From Bacteroidales bacterium (GTDB lineage Bacteria; Bacteroidota; Bacteroidia; Bacteroidales; ML635J-15), in NCBI GenBank assembly GCA_017617125.1, contig JAFZWY010000044.1:43988-107987 (forward strand): a stretch of 64,000 nt of DNA. Reading direction: 5' to 3'. The stretch's first letter is position 1. Each line of letters opens with the position of its first letter. A program made the position numbers and the translations under genes. Shown in pieces: positions 51,930 to 60,747 of the stretch. The notes below the pieces were generated by a model. The model had not been told where the DNA came from and searched no databases. It saw nothing but the letters and a program-made list of their open reading frames with translations.

Positions 51930-53225
51930 GTGAAAACCGTTGCCTTCTGTACCCTTGGCTGTCGCCTCAATTTCGCCGAGACTTCCACAATCTCGCGATA
52001 CTTCATTGAGCGTGGATTTACTGTAGTGCCGTTTTCGCAGAAGGCGGACTTCTATGTGCTGAACTCGTGTTCGGTGACATCAAATGCCAACCGCAAGGGA
52101 CGCAACGCCGTAGCTCGTGCCCATTCTCTGAATCCCGATGCAATTATAATCGTAACAGGTTGTTATGCACAGCTTAAGCCCGATGAGGTTGCTGCACTTC
52201 CAGGTGTTAAATATGTGTTTGGTGTGAACAACAAGTCCGAAATTGAAAATATAATCGACAATGCAGAAAAATTGCAGGAAGTTTCGGTCAGCACTACGCC
52301 TCACAACGATATGAAAACCTTTGTTCCCGCTTTCTCCAAGGGAGACCGCACTCGTGCATTCCTGAAGATACAGGACGGTTGCGACTATTTCTGCGCCTAC
52401 TGTACCATTCCGTATGCTCGCGGGCGCAGTCGTAACCAGTCGATTGCAACTTGCGTAGAGCAGGTGAAGTCGCTTGCGCAGGACGGGATGAAGGAGGTGA
52501 TAATTTCGGGCGTGAACATCGGTGATTTTGGCAAGACTACAGGTGAGACATTCTGTGACTTGCTGAAGGCTCTTGTGAAAGTCGATGGTATCGACCGTTT
52601 CCGGATTGGCAGCGTTGAGCCCGATTTGCTTACGGACGAAATAATTGAGTTTGTGGCTTCGGAACCGAAGATGATGCCGCATTTCCATATTCCCTTGCAG
52701 TCGGGTTGCGACGAATTGCTGAAACTTATTGGTCGCCGCTACGATACGGCTCTTTATCGGCACAAGATTGAACTTGTGAAGAAACTTATTCCCGATGCTT
52801 TTATCGGCATTGACCTTATCGTGGGCGTGAACGGCGAAACACCCGAAATATTTGACAAGACTGTTGACTTTGTCAACTCGCTCGACATTTCGTTTATCCA
52901 TCAGTTCCAGTATTCCGAAAGGGAAGGTACCAGGGCGTTGAAGTTTACACCGCGTGTGACGGCCAAGCAGAAACAGGAGAGAGCCGATGTTATCAAGTCG
53001 ATTTGTGAGCGCAAGCATCGCGAATTTGTGGAGAAGAATCTAGGTAGTGAGCGGAGCGTCCTTTTCGAATCGGCAAAGAAGGGTGGCATGATGTTTGGCT
53101 ATACCGATAATTATATAAGGGTAACGGTGCCGTACGACAGGAGCCTTGTGAATAGGATTTGCCGGGTGCACTTGTCGGAAATGATTGATGAAGAAGTTGT
53201 TAAGGCTAAATTTTGTGAAATATAA
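51930..53225 (+). CDS. mtaB: tRNA t6A37 methylthiotransferase MtaB
   Basis: A 431-residue radical SAM enzyme converting t6A to ms2t6A at position 37 of ANN-decoding tRNAs. N-terminal methylthiotransferase domain with Cys11, Cys47 and Cys78 for the auxiliary cluster; radical SAM motif Cys151, Cys155, Cys158; C-terminal TRAM-like domain (LFESAKKGGMMFGYTDNYIRVTV). The start is GTG at 51930 (VKTVAFCTLGCRLN), as no ATG fits the family N-terminus. The subtilase gene follows after 10 bases. Confidence 0.93.
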   Translation: MKTVAFCTLGCRLNFAETSTISRYFIERGFTVVPFSQKADFYVLNSCSVTSNANRKGRNAVARAHSLNPDAIIIVTGCYAQLKPDEVAALPGVKYVFGVNNKSEIENIIDNAEKLQEVSVSTTPHNDMKTFVPAFSKGDRTRAFLKIQDGCDYFCAYCTIPYARGRSRNQSIATCVEQVKSLAQDGMKEVIISGVNIGDFGKTTGETFCDLLKALVKVDGIDRFRIGSVEPDLLTDEIIEFVASEPKMMPHFHIPLQSGCDELLKLIGRRYDTALYRHKIELVKKLIPDAFIGIDLIVGVNGETPEIFDKTVDFVNSLDISFIHQFQYSEREGTRALKFTPRVTAKQKQERADVIKSICERKHREFVEKNLGSERSVLFESAKKGGMMFGYTDNYIRVTVPYDRSLVNRICRVHLSEMIDEEVVKAKFCEI

Positions 53226-53235
53226 ATATTAGGTT

Positions 53236-55872
53236 ATGAAAAAAACATTTATACTGCTAGTTCTCATTTTGGCTTCGATGCTGTCGTTTGCTCAGTTTGT
53301 TGTAAGTCCAGCCTTGTCGGATGCGATAAAGGACGGAAAGACAGAGTATCTCGATGTGAACATATTTTTCGAGAATGCCGAATCTGTTTCCGATTTGGCT
53401 GTGCAGTTCGATAGGTATCATGCAGACTTCGATACTCGCGTAAAGGGCGTAACAGCTTTGCTGAAACGCAACTACGAAAGGTCGTATGCAAAGTTCGAGT
53501 CTCAGTTGTCTCCAATTATGAAGTACAGTCCCGATGCAGTGAAGTCGATGGAAGGCTACTGGATTGTCAATGCAGTGAATGCCAAGGTGCGTCGCGATGT
53601 TATTGGGCAGATTGCTGGTTTTGACAATGTTACATATATTGACCTTAATACTCAGCGCTACAAGATAGAAGACGGAGTAACTGTGGTTGCAGAAAATGCT
53701 CCGCGTTCGGTTGACGGAGTGGAGTGGGGCGTACGTGCCATAAACGCACCTGCAATGTGGGCTTTGGGTTATACTGGTCGCAATGTGCTGATGCTTAGTA
53801 TAGATACAGGAGTAAATCCCGAACATCCGGCTATCAGTACCAACTATGCAGGAAACAATTTCCCGCAGTCGCAGTGCTGGTACGGAATGCGTCACGAATA
53901 TCCGCGCGACAATGCTTCGTCGTGCCACGGAACACACACCACAGGAACTGCGATGGGACTTGATAGGGCCACTCACGACACTATAGGCATTGCATACAAT
54001 GCCAAGTGGATTGCTTGCGATCCAGTGGCAAGCACTACTGCCGAATTGCTTACAGTAAGTCAGTTTTTTACGGTTTACCAGTGGGTTCTGAATCCCGATG
54101 GCGACGAAAATACAACCAGCGATGTTCCGCGAGTAATAAATAACTCTTGGGGTTACGATTATGAGCTGGCAACCGAATTTGGCGCTTGCTCGCTTCCTGA
54201 AAATTCTATTGTTGAAACTTTGGAGGCTGCAGGAATTTGCTCTCCGTTTTCGGCAGGCAACGAAGGTCCTGGTGTTTCGACGACTGGTTATCCTGCAATG
54301 CTAGCATACAATATTGTAAATCCGATGGCTATTGCTGCCGTAAATTCGAGTAGTGTAGTGGCAAGTTTTTCGAGCCGAGGACCTACGCCATGTGTCGATG
54401 AAGAATCGTCGCTTAAGATAAAACCCGAAGTTTCAGCCCCTGGCGTAAATGTGCGTTCCTGTGTAGGTTTGGATGGCTATAATGCACTGCAGGGTACTTC
54501 GATGGCATGTCCGCATGTATCTGGAGCATTGCTGCTGCTGGCAGAGGCTTTTCCGATGGCATCGGCAAGGGAACTCAAGGAAGCTTTGTACTTTTCTGCT
54601 ATCGACCTTGGCGACGATGGCGAGGATAATACCTACGGAATGGGTATGATAGATGTGCTGGCTGCATACAATTATCTGTCGAACAATTACACTCCAGAGC
54701 CACCTATAAGCGAGGATTTCGACATTAGTGTGAAGCTTGGCATGTCGTATGGTGATGCTCCAGTAAATTATGATACAATAACTTGTCTGGAGAGCGTTCC
54801 GAGAGTATATGCAACATTACATAATAATGGTATAGACGATGCTGGCGAAGTGGTATTGCAGGTATATTCTGGTGATAGTATTATTGCTACTAATACTTGG
54901 CAAGATGTCAATGCCGGATCAGAAGTCTTGTATGAATACGAAATACCGGAAGTTCCTGTTCATGGCGGACTTAACGAATTACGCGCGGTGGTTTCGTCGA
55001 TGACTTACGGAGTAGAGTACGATACCTATAATAATAGTAGCATGTTGAGGTTTAAAAAGTACTATCAGACGGAGTTCCCATATCTTGCAGATTTTAGCAA
55101 TGGTGGCATGTTGTCCGATTATGAGTTACTTGTCGAGAATGTGGATAATGGTAAGACTTGGTCGATGAATCCGTGGGGCGAAAATTATGAAAATGGAGCC
55201 CTTGGATATTCGTTTTGTCAGAATAGTAATTCAGGAGATGTAGATTATGTATATCTGCCACAGATTACATTGCCGGATGCAGATTCTCTGTTCATGAATT
55301 TTGTGTATGCATACAAGAGACATTTTGGGAATTCCCTTAAGGATTCGCTTTTTGTCGAGGTCAGTACCGATTGCGGTGCAACTTTCCAGCCAGCAGTGTG
55401 GGGTAATGGAGGACCAGGTCTGTATACGCAGGAAGGAAATGCAGGATATCAATATACCCCGGTTGACATTTCGGAGTTCGATACGGTGTCGATTTCGCTT
55501 GCAGAATTCCGCGGACGCGATGTTTTGTTGAGATTGAAATCAAAGAATGGTAAGAATTCTGAAATTTACATAAGCAGAATTGATGTTAGCAACGAATGCC
55601 TGAGTGCTATTGGCGAGCATGCCGTATTAGAAGAGAATGTTGCAATTTCGGCTTTCCCGAATCCGTCGGATGGAAAGGTAAATGTTGTTATTCCAGAATC
55701 CGTATCGGGTGCAAATCTTTGTGTATATGATGTTTATGGCCGTAAGGTAAAAGTATTTGAAGTTAGCTCTTCCGATTTTCAGCTTGATTTTTCTGATTGT
55801 GCCGATGGCGTGTATTATATGCGTGTCGAAGGTACAAATATGCAGACAAAAATAGTTTTGTTAAAAAAGTAG
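53236..55872 (+). CDS. Secreted subtilisin-like serine peptidase with T9SS sorting domain
   Basis: An 878-residue S8 peptidase. Signal peptide about 1-19 (...LSFAQ). A propeptide-like region (about 25-150) precedes the catalytic domain. The triad is Asp190 (SIDTG), His231 (CHGTH) and Ser422 (GTSMACPH), all present. A CARDB-like domain (about 490-605) and a jelly-roll/anchor domain (about 610-800) follow. The C-terminal ~75 residues are a type A T9SS domain (ISAFPNPSDGKVNVVI...MQTKIVLLKK). It is exported and released or anchored at the cell surface. Target proteins unknown. Confidence 0.92.
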   Translation: MKKTFILLVLILASMLSFAQFVVSPALSDAIKDGKTEYLDVNIFFENAESVSDLAVQFDRYHADFDTRVKGVTALLKRNYERSYAKFESQLSPIMKYSPDAVKSMEGYWIVNAVNAKVRRDVIGQIAGFDNVTYIDLNTQRYKIEDGVTVVAENAPRSVDGVEWGVRAINAPAMWALGYTGRNVLMLSIDTGVNPEHPAISTNYAGNNFPQSQCWYGMRHEYPRDNASSCHGTHTTGTAMGLDRATHDTIGIAYNAKWIACDPVASTTAELLTVSQFFTVYQWVLNPDGDENTTSDVPRVINNSWGYDYELATEFGACSLPENSIVETLEAAGICSPFSAGNEGPGVSTTGYPAMLAYNIVNPMAIAAVNSSSVVASFSSRGPTPCVDEESSLKIKPEVSAPGVNVRSCVGLDGYNALQGTSMACPHVSGALLLLAEAFPMASARELKEALYFSAIDLGDDGEDNTYGMGMIDVLAAYNYLSNNYTPEPPISEDFDISVKLGMSYGDAPVNYDTITCLESVPRVYATLHNNGIDDAGEVVLQVYSGDSIIATNTWQDVNAGSEVLYEYEIPEVPVHGGLNELRAVVSSMTYGVEYDTYNNSSMLRFKKYYQTEFPYLADFSNGGMLSDYELLVENVDNGKTWSMNPWGENYENGALGYSFCQNSNSGDVDYVYLPQITLPDADSLFMNFVYAYKRHFGNSLKDSLFVEVSTDCGATFQPAVWGNGGPGLYTQEGNAGYQYTPVDISEFDTVSISLAEFRGRDVLLRLKSKNGKNSEIYISRIDVSNECLSAIGEHAVLEENVAISAFPNPSDGKVNVVIPESVSGANLCVYDVYGRKVKVFEVSSSDFQLDFSDCADGVYYMRVEGTNMQTKIVLLKK

Positions 55873-55936
55873 CAAAAAATTTGTGGGATTGAAATATTGT
55901 TAATATTTTTACGGCTTGATTAAATTCGGATAAATT

Positions 55937-56884
55937 ATGAATAGAAGAATTTTTAGAACGGTCATTTTTCTCGCTATAATAGCGACATTAACGGTTGTTT
56001 TCACGGCTTGTCCAAAAGACACTACAGCGCCATCAATTTATTTCTATGAAAAGGATGGTAAGACAATCTCGAAGCATGGTGGAGATACGACATTGTTGTT
56101 ATATACTAAGTATGAGGATCCGGGATGGTATGTTGAGGATAATGCAAGTTTATCAGCAGACATTCAGGTAACGTCTGATATTGAGACAGCTCTTACGACA
56201 GAAAAGAAAGACGCTTCTCATATGGGGCAAATAAAAAAGACTGGTGAGTATGTTGTTACGTATACAGCAACTGACGAAGCCGGTAATGTAGGTACGGCTA
56301 CAAGGAAGATTACCTGCAAGAACGTAAGCGATATATATACAGGAAGATACTACATGAAGCGTGATGCTATTCTTTCTGGTTTAGGAATGGAATTGTGCCG
56401 TGATACAGCTTATTATTCAAATGTTACTGCATCTCCGACCGTTGCTGGTAGATTGAGATTCTCTAAGGTCGCATGCCATACACACAATGGACAGAAGGTT
56501 TCTTTCAAGGTTGATGCTGATATGTTTTCTTCAACTTTGTCCCCAAGGGATATGTCTGCACAGATAGGCTATCTTGGTGGCCTTAATGGAGATAAGGAGT
56601 CTGTAAGATATGAAGGTTTGACTTATGACAAGGCAGTAGATACTATGCGTTTCGAATATGTATATCTCAAGATTCCGACACAGTCATATACCGCATACAC
56701 AGAAGGTGATGCTGCAGTAAATGACTATACGGTAAGAATCCAGGGCCGTATGGATGGTCAGGTTCCAAAGTCAAAGATTGTATATAATGAAAATGGAGTA
56801 ATGCTTTATATTTTGCTCGAACTTAGTCTTACAGTCGACAACCAGTCAATCCAGAATTATGTAGAGAAATACTATCTTGAATAG
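55937..56884 (+). CDS. Ig-like (DUF5011-type) lipoprotein
   Basis: A 315-residue protein. Signal MNRRIFRTVIFLAII... with the lipobox-like FTAC (Cys27), then KDTTAPSIYFYEKDGKTIS, a DUF5011 Ig-like fold (about 30-130, ending in GEYVVTYTATDEAGNVGTATRKI). The remaining ~180 residues (DIYTGRYYMKRDAIL...) are a beta-rich domain of a kind found after such lipoproteins. Likely outer-membrane and surface-exposed. Sits between the subtilase gene and a strong terminator. Confidence 0.8.
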   Translation: MNRRIFRTVIFLAIIATLTVVFTACPKDTTAPSIYFYEKDGKTISKHGGDTTLLLYTKYEDPGWYVEDNASLSADIQVTSDIETALTTEKKDASHMGQIKKTGEYVVTYTATDEAGNVGTATRKITCKNVSDIYTGRYYMKRDAILSGLGMELCRDTAYYSNVTASPTVAGRLRFSKVACHTHNGQKVSFKVDADMFSSTLSPRDMSAQIGYLGGLNGDKESVRYEGLTYDKAVDTMRFEYVYLKIPTQSYTAYTEGDAAVNDYTVRIQGRMDGQVPKSKIVYNENGVMLYILLELSLTVDNQSIQNYVEKYYLE

Positions 56885-56904
56885 AAAATATAATTATGCA
56901 AAAA

Positions 56905-56938
56905 GAAAAGCCGGAATTTCCGGCTTTTCTTTTTTTTA
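56905..56938. terminator. Terminator of the lipoprotein gene, bidirectional with clpS
   Basis: GAAAAGCCGGAA / TTCCGGCTTTTC stem with a minimal loop and a run of T. It also lies at the end of clpS on the other strand. Confidence 0.88.
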
Positions 56939-56951
56939 TTGTAATAAGGTT

Positions 56952-57230
56952 TTACTCGATAGATACTATGAGTCCTTTTTTTATTAGGGCGTTCTTTAAA
57001 TCCTTGAGGTATTGATATTCCCCCTTCTTGATGTCGCATTTGCCTTTATAGTTGGCTATGTAGGCACATTGTTCAGCTTGTATGGCATCGTGGTCGCAGA
57101 TGTCAATCAGACATGAAATGACATGGTCGAAGGTATTCTTGGTGTCGTTGTATAGGATAAGGCTGTTGCCTTTCGACGACATCAGTTCTTCTTTGGCCTG
57201 AGGTTCTAATATGTTGCTGTTTGTTGGCAT
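56952..57230 (-). CDS. clpS: ClpS, N-end rule adaptor of the Clp protease
   Basis: A 92-residue adaptor handing N-degron substrates to ClpA/ClpC. The core matches the family: SLILYNDTKNTFDHVISCLIDICDHD (about 23-48, where the ND element and following Thr/Phe line the binding pocket), then AEQCAYIANYKGKC and KALIKKGL. The N-terminal ~20 residues are a flexible extension. The ATG is only about 8 bases from the -7 box. Confidence 0.88.
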   Translation of the reverse strand: MPTNSNILEPQAKEELMSSKGNSLILYNDTKNTFDHVISCLIDICDHDAIQAEQCAYIANYKGKCDIKKGEYQYLKDLKNALIKKGLIVSIE

Positions 57231-57238
57231 AGATGGCG

Positions 57239-57268
57239 CAAATATATAGCATTATTGCCAAATGGCAA
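57239..57268 (-). promoter_or_regulatory. Promoter of clpS, nearly leaderless
   Basis: Minus-strand TTG (57268-57266) and TATATTTG (57246-57239) are 19 bases apart; the ATG is at 57230. Confidence 0.55.
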
Positions 57269-57430
57269 TGCTGAATCTCAATTTATTGCGTTTTTTGCGT
57301 AGGAAATGATGTTTTCGTTTGCGTAGAATGGACATTTTTTACGTTTAAGTTTGCAATAATCGATAATTTGCTGCTCTAATAATTTGAAAATAAAACCATT
57401 GTGTGCAGATAAAAAAATGCGGAAATAAAT

Positions 57431-57460
57431 TTGTCGTGAATTTAATTTGTAGTACTTTTG
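57431..57460 (+). promoter_or_regulatory. Promoter of the tRNA-Ser pair
   Basis: TTG (57431-57433) and TACTTTTG (57453-57460) are 19 bases apart, 8 bases before the first tRNA nucleotide. This is the best-matching promoter pair in the window. Confidence 0.7.
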
Positions 57461-57468
57461 CACCGCTC

Positions 57469-57558
57469 GGAGAAATGGCAGAGTGGTCGAATGCGGCGGT
57501 CTTGAAAACCGTTGAACTCGCGAGGGTTCCGGGGGTTCGAATCCCTCTTTCTCCGCCA
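57469..57558 (+). tRNA. tRNA-Ser (UGA anticodon), with encoded CCA
   Basis: A 90-base serine tRNA. Acceptor stem GGAGAAA pairs with TTTCTCC, discriminator G, then CCA in the DNA. The anticodon loop CTTGAAA gives UGA, a long variable arm is present, and the T-loop is GGGGGTTCGAATCCC. Reading frames through it are not genes. Confidence 0.96.
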
Positions 57559-57563
57559 CGCAA

Positions 57564-57650
57564 GGAGAGATGCCAGAGTGGTCGAATGGGGCGGTCTCGA
57601 AAACCGTTGTACTCTTTCGAGTACCGGGGGTTCGAATCCCTTTCTCTCCG
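57564..57650 (+). tRNA. tRNA-Ser (CGA anticodon), CCA not encoded
   Basis: An 87-base serine tRNA. Acceptor GGAGAGA pairs with TCTCTCC, discriminator G. Anticodon loop CTCGAAA gives CGA, with a long variable arm and the same T-loop as its neighbour. It is followed by CAA rather than CCA, so the end must be added by nucleotidyltransferase. It lies 5 bases after the first tRNA, on the same transcript. Confidence 0.95.
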
Positions 57651-57776
57651 CAACAAAAAGAGTGAAGTTTTACTTCACTCTTTTTGTTTTTCAGTATCTT
57701 CGTCGAATGCACATTCGAAAGAAGATACTGAAAAACAAAAAAGGAAACGCAGCGGAGCAGGTTCCCTTTTTGTTGC
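57650..57776. repeat. Nested inverted repeats immediately after tRNA-Ser
   Basis: Three hairpins lie inside an outer pair. The outer arms are GCAACAAAAAG (57650-57660) and CTTTTTGTTGC (57766-57776). A 21-bp perfect stem joins 57681-57701 and 57721-57741, capped by TCGAATG/CATTCGA with a 2-base loop. A third hairpin at 57743-57770 uses GGAAAC/GTTCC. The first is the terminator at 57655-57685. No protein is encoded. Confidence 0.8.
57655..57685 (+). terminator. Terminator of the tRNA-Ser pair
   Basis: AAAAAGAGTGAAG / CTTCACTCTTTTT stem with a short loop, ending in T-rich sequence. Confidence 0.85.
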
Positions 57777-57825
57777 AAGGCCGCCCGCGGCAGCGTAGGG
57801 ATCTACAATCCCGTTCTCTATGAAT

Positions 57826-58794
57826 TTATTTATTCATTAATTCAAGAATTTCCCCAACTTTCTCATCCATGCTTAATCCACCGTCTATCCAGTGTATTAC
57901 TATGCCATCGCGTTCCATCTTGCGGAACCAAGTCATCTGGCGTTTCGAAAAACGGTGTATGGCGGTGTTGAGTTGGTCGAACATTTCGTCGTAGCTGATT
58001 TTGCCTTGTAAGTACCACGCTAGATATTTGTATTCAAGGCCATAATATTCGAGGCTTTCGTACGAAGTGCCATTCTTTACTAACGTTTCGACTTCCTCGG
58101 CCATGCCGTTTTCGAGGCGTTGTTTCAGACGGGCAGTGATACGTTCGCGGCGTTGTTCTCGGTCGAAGATGATGCCAATATTCAGCGAGTTTAGTTTGCG
58201 ATTGCTAGTAGTACTCAAAGGATTACGCTTTGTGTATTCGGCTATTTCTATCGCCCTAATTGCGCGCTTGGCGGTGTCGTAGTCGCTGTTGTTGTTCAAT
58301 GGCTTGTATGTGCGAAGTATAATTTCAAGTTCTTCTATTGTTTTGCCTTCCAGCGATTTGCGTAGATTCTGGTCTTCAGGAACATTTGGCAGGTTGTAGT
58401 TTTTCAGAACCGATTCGATGTAAAGCCCAGTGCCACCGCAAAGTACTGGAATCATTCCGTGTGAACGTATGTCGTCGTAGACTTTGAAAAAGTCGCTTTG
58501 GTATTCGAAGACGTTGTATTTTTCGCCAGCATCAAGTATGTCGATTAGGTGGTAGGGGATGGTTTGTCCGTCGATTGTGTATTCTTCGATGTCCTTGCCG
58601 GTTCCGATGTCCATTCCGCGGTAAACCTGACGGCTGTCGGCACTGATGATTTCCGAGCCGAGAGTTTTTGCAAGGTGTACAGCGACTCCGGTTTTGCCAC
58701 CTGCCGTGGCGCCCATTATGCTTATGAGGTTGTATTTCGTGTCCACGCGTTGAATTTTTGCGCAAGATAATGCTTTTTTGTTACATCGTCGCAT
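57826..58794 (-). CDS. miaA: tRNA dimethylallyltransferase
   Basis: MiaA (322 residues) adds the dimethylallyl group to A37 of tRNAs reading U-starting codons. The P-loop GATAGGKTG begins at about 28; SADSRQVYRGMDIGTGK follows; the C-terminal RYSKRQMTWFRK-like motif is seen as HRFSKRQMTWFRKM near 297. The ATG at 58794 is chosen; a longer frame reaches 58971 but starts inside the next gene on the other strand. The two serine tRNAs next door read UCA and UCG, the kind of substrate MiaA modifies. Confidence 0.92.
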   Translation of the reverse strand: MRRCNKKALSCAKIQRVDTKYNLISIMGATAGGKTGVAVHLAKTLGSEIISADSRQVYRGMDIGTGKDIEEYTIDGQTIPYHLIDILDAGEKYNVFEYQSDFFKVYDDIRSHGMIPVLCGGTGLYIESVLKNYNLPNVPEDQNLRKSLEGKTIEELEIILRTYKPLNNNSDYDTAKRAIRAIEIAEYTKRNPLSTTSNRKLNSLNIGIIFDREQRRERITARLKQRLENGMAEEVETLVKNGTSYESLEYYGLEYKYLAWYLQGKISYDEMFDQLNTAIHRFSKRQMTWFRKMERDGIVIHWIDGGLSMDEKVGEILELMNK

Positions 58795-58854
58795 AGGTGC
58801 ATTTATTTTTCGTCTGTTCAACAGATACACGTTAAAATCTTTATGCGCTATTTG

Positions 58855-58885
58855 TTGGTTGGGCGGTGCTCTGTCTGTAATTTTG
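58855..58885 (+). promoter_or_regulatory. Promoter of the amidase gene, leaderless
   Basis: TTG (58855-58857) and TAATTTTG (58878-58885) are 20 bases apart, with the ATG at 58892, 6 bases after the box. The transcript would begin at the start codon. Confidence 0.6.
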
Positions 58886-58891
58886 CAGGCG

Positions 58892-59986
58892 ATGAAAATT
58901 AGACTGATATTTCTGCTTTTATGCCTATGCGTAGTGTCGGCATTGTCGGCGCAGAGCGATTCGGTACGCACCGTAGTTGCCCAGCAAGGCGATGGAATCT
59001 ACAAGATTCTCCGCGAAAACGGCTACGAAGCAAAGGATTACTATCATAAGTTTTTGGAAATCAACAAGGACAAAATTCAGCTCGAGGACCAGTTGATTCT
59101 TGGCGAAACCTATCTCTTGCCAGAAAAGCACGATACAATAAAACCCGAACATATTGTCGTGATTGATACCGTTCAGCCAGTGTGCGTAAAACCTAATTCA
59201 ACGGCTGTTTCCGATTCTGCTCCAGTTTGTATTCCTGCGCCAAACCAGGAAAAAATGCCACAGACGAAAATGGATTTGCGTATTGCAGACACGATAAAAG
59301 GTACGGCCTTGAAAGGTGCGATTTTCTATCTTGTTGCAGGTCACGGCGGTCCCGACCCAGGCGCTACATCATACGTCGATGGCGTGATGATTTCGGAGGA
59401 TGAGTATGCCTACGACATAACATTGAGGCTTGCACGTTGCATAGAGGAACAGTCGGGCAAGGTGTATATGATAATCGATGATCCTGACGATGGCATACGT
59501 GAAGAAAAAATCCTAAAAATCGACTACGACGAGTATTATTATCCGGGATTTGGAATTAGTCGCGACAAGAACCAGAGGCTTATTGAGCGTGCCGATGCGG
59601 TGAATAAACTTTTCTACGAGAATAAATCTGCTAAATATCAGCGAGTCGTTGAAATTCATCTCGATTCTCGTACGAGTAGTCAGCGAGTAGACGCTTTTTT
59701 CTACTATTGTCATGGCAGCAGCAAGGGCAAGAAGTTGGCCGAGACTATGTACAATGTCTTCCGTCAGAAATATGCGAAGTTCCAGCCCAATAGAGGTTAT
59801 TTCGGAACTGTCGAGGAACGCGACTTGCTGGTCATAAAACGTGTGATTCCACCTGCAGCGTTCATGGAGGCTGGAAACATCAACAACGAGCGTGATCGCA
59901 AGAGGTTGTTGGACGCCAGCAATCGTCAGGCTTTGGCAAAGTGGCTGTCGGAGGCGTTAATCCAGGATTATAATGCTAACAAATGA
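58892..59986 (+). CDS. N-acetylmuramoyl-L-alanine amidase (Amidase_3) with LysM-like domain
   Basis: A 364-residue exported cell-wall hydrolase. Signal peptide about 1-20 (ending ALSAQ). A LysM-like domain (about 25-75, VVAQQGDGIYKILREN) probably binds peptidoglycan. The amidase domain begins about 140: AGHGGPDPGA (zinc His), then EIHLDS (second zinc His) and the catalytic Glu in FMEAGNINN near 337. It cleaves the amide bond between MurNAc and the stem peptide. The ATG at 58892 is chosen at the signal peptide, just after the promoter. Its stop lies in a 42-bp palindrome. Confidence 0.88.
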   Translation: MKIRLIFLLLCLCVVSALSAQSDSVRTVVAQQGDGIYKILRENGYEAKDYYHKFLEINKDKIQLEDQLILGETYLLPEKHDTIKPEHIVVIDTVQPVCVKPNSTAVSDSAPVCIPAPNQEKMPQTKMDLRIADTIKGTALKGAIFYLVAGHGGPDPGATSYVDGVMISEDEYAYDITLRLARCIEEQSGKVYMIIDDPDDGIREEKILKIDYDEYYYPGFGISRDKNQRLIERADAVNKLFYENKSAKYQRVVEIHLDSRTSSQRVDAFFYYCHGSSKGKKLAETMYNVFRQKYAKFQPNRGYFGTVEERDLLVIKRVIPPAAFMEAGNINNERDRKRLLDASNRQALAKWLSEALIQDYNANK

Positions 59987-60027
59987 ATTGCAGTAGGGGC
60001 GCATTGCAATGCGCCCCTACTGCAATT
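59986..60027. repeat. 42-bp perfect palindrome at the end of the amidase gene
   Basis: 21 bases (AATTGCAGTAGGGGCGCATTG) are followed at once by their exact reverse complement. The first base is the last base of the amidase TGA stop. The core GTAGGGGCGCATTG belongs to a repeat type common in this phylum. It could act as a terminator or cruciform. Confidence 0.88.
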
Positions 60028-60091
60028 TTGTCATATTTTGTCGTGTGGCAGAATTTTTGAAATCAATGTGTGTCATTTTATTTAAAAAGAT

Positions 60092-60736
60092 ATGGAAAAC
60101 GATAACATACAGGAAGAAAAGAAAATGGAAGACGCAACAGAAAATGTTGAAAATAAAGATGTTGAAGTAGAAGAGGCTGCGGAGACAAAAGTCGATGAGA
60201 CTGCTGCCGAAGAAAAGAAAGCTGAGGCAGAACCCGAACATGGCAAGAAGAAAAAGTCGCGTTTCGGATTTTCTGACAGAAAATTGAAGGACGAATTGGC
60301 AGAGTCGAACCGCAAACTCGAAGAACTTCAGGACAAGTATATGCGTCAGGTGGCAGAGTTTAGCAATTTCAAGAAACGTACTGCCAAAGAAAAGTTGGAG
60401 CTTCGCGAGAGTGTCAAGGCTTCGATGCTGCACGATTTTTTGCCGGTAATCGACGATATAGACCGTGCTATGGAGCATCTTGAAACAGCCGATATGGAAG
60501 CTACAAAGGAAGGTGTAAAGCTTATATACCAGAAGTTTATGGATTATCTGAGGTCGCAGGACCTAACTGAAATCCAGGCTATGGGCGAGGATTTCAATAC
60601 CGATTTCCACGAGGCGGTGACACAGTTCCCGGTAGAGGACGAGTCGAAGAAAGGTAAGGTTATTGATGTGATTCAGAAGGGCTACAAGATTAACGACAAG
60701 GTAGTTCGCTATTCGAAGGTTGTCGTTGGTCAGTAG
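60092..60736 (+). CDS. grpE: GrpE, nucleotide exchange factor of DnaK
   Basis: A 214-residue co-chaperone that drives ADP release from DnaK. The first ~70 residues are acidic and disordered (rich in Glu/Ala/Lys), followed by a long coiled coil (about 65-125, [29 protein letters not shown]) and a beta-wing domain ([21 protein letters not shown]). dnaJ follows 11 bases later with a strong ribosome site. Confidence 0.94.
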   Translation: MENDNIQEEKKMEDATENVENKDVEVEEAAETKVDETAAEEKKAEAEPEHGKKKKSRFGFSDRKLKDELAESNRKLEELQDKYMRQVAEFSNFKKRTAKEKLELRESVKASMLHDFLPVIDDIDRAMEHLETADMEATKEGVKLIYQKFMDYLRSQDLTEIQAMGEDFNTDFHEAVTQFPVEDESKKGKVIDVIQKGYKINDKVVRYSKVVVGQ

Positions 60737-60747
60737 GAGGTTTTTGT

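Noticed and set aside
57278..57823. Open frames on both strands through the tRNA-Ser region
   Set aside because: They translate the two tRNAs and the hairpin block; the repeated peptides (for example FESLSL-type) come from the T-arm of the tRNAs.
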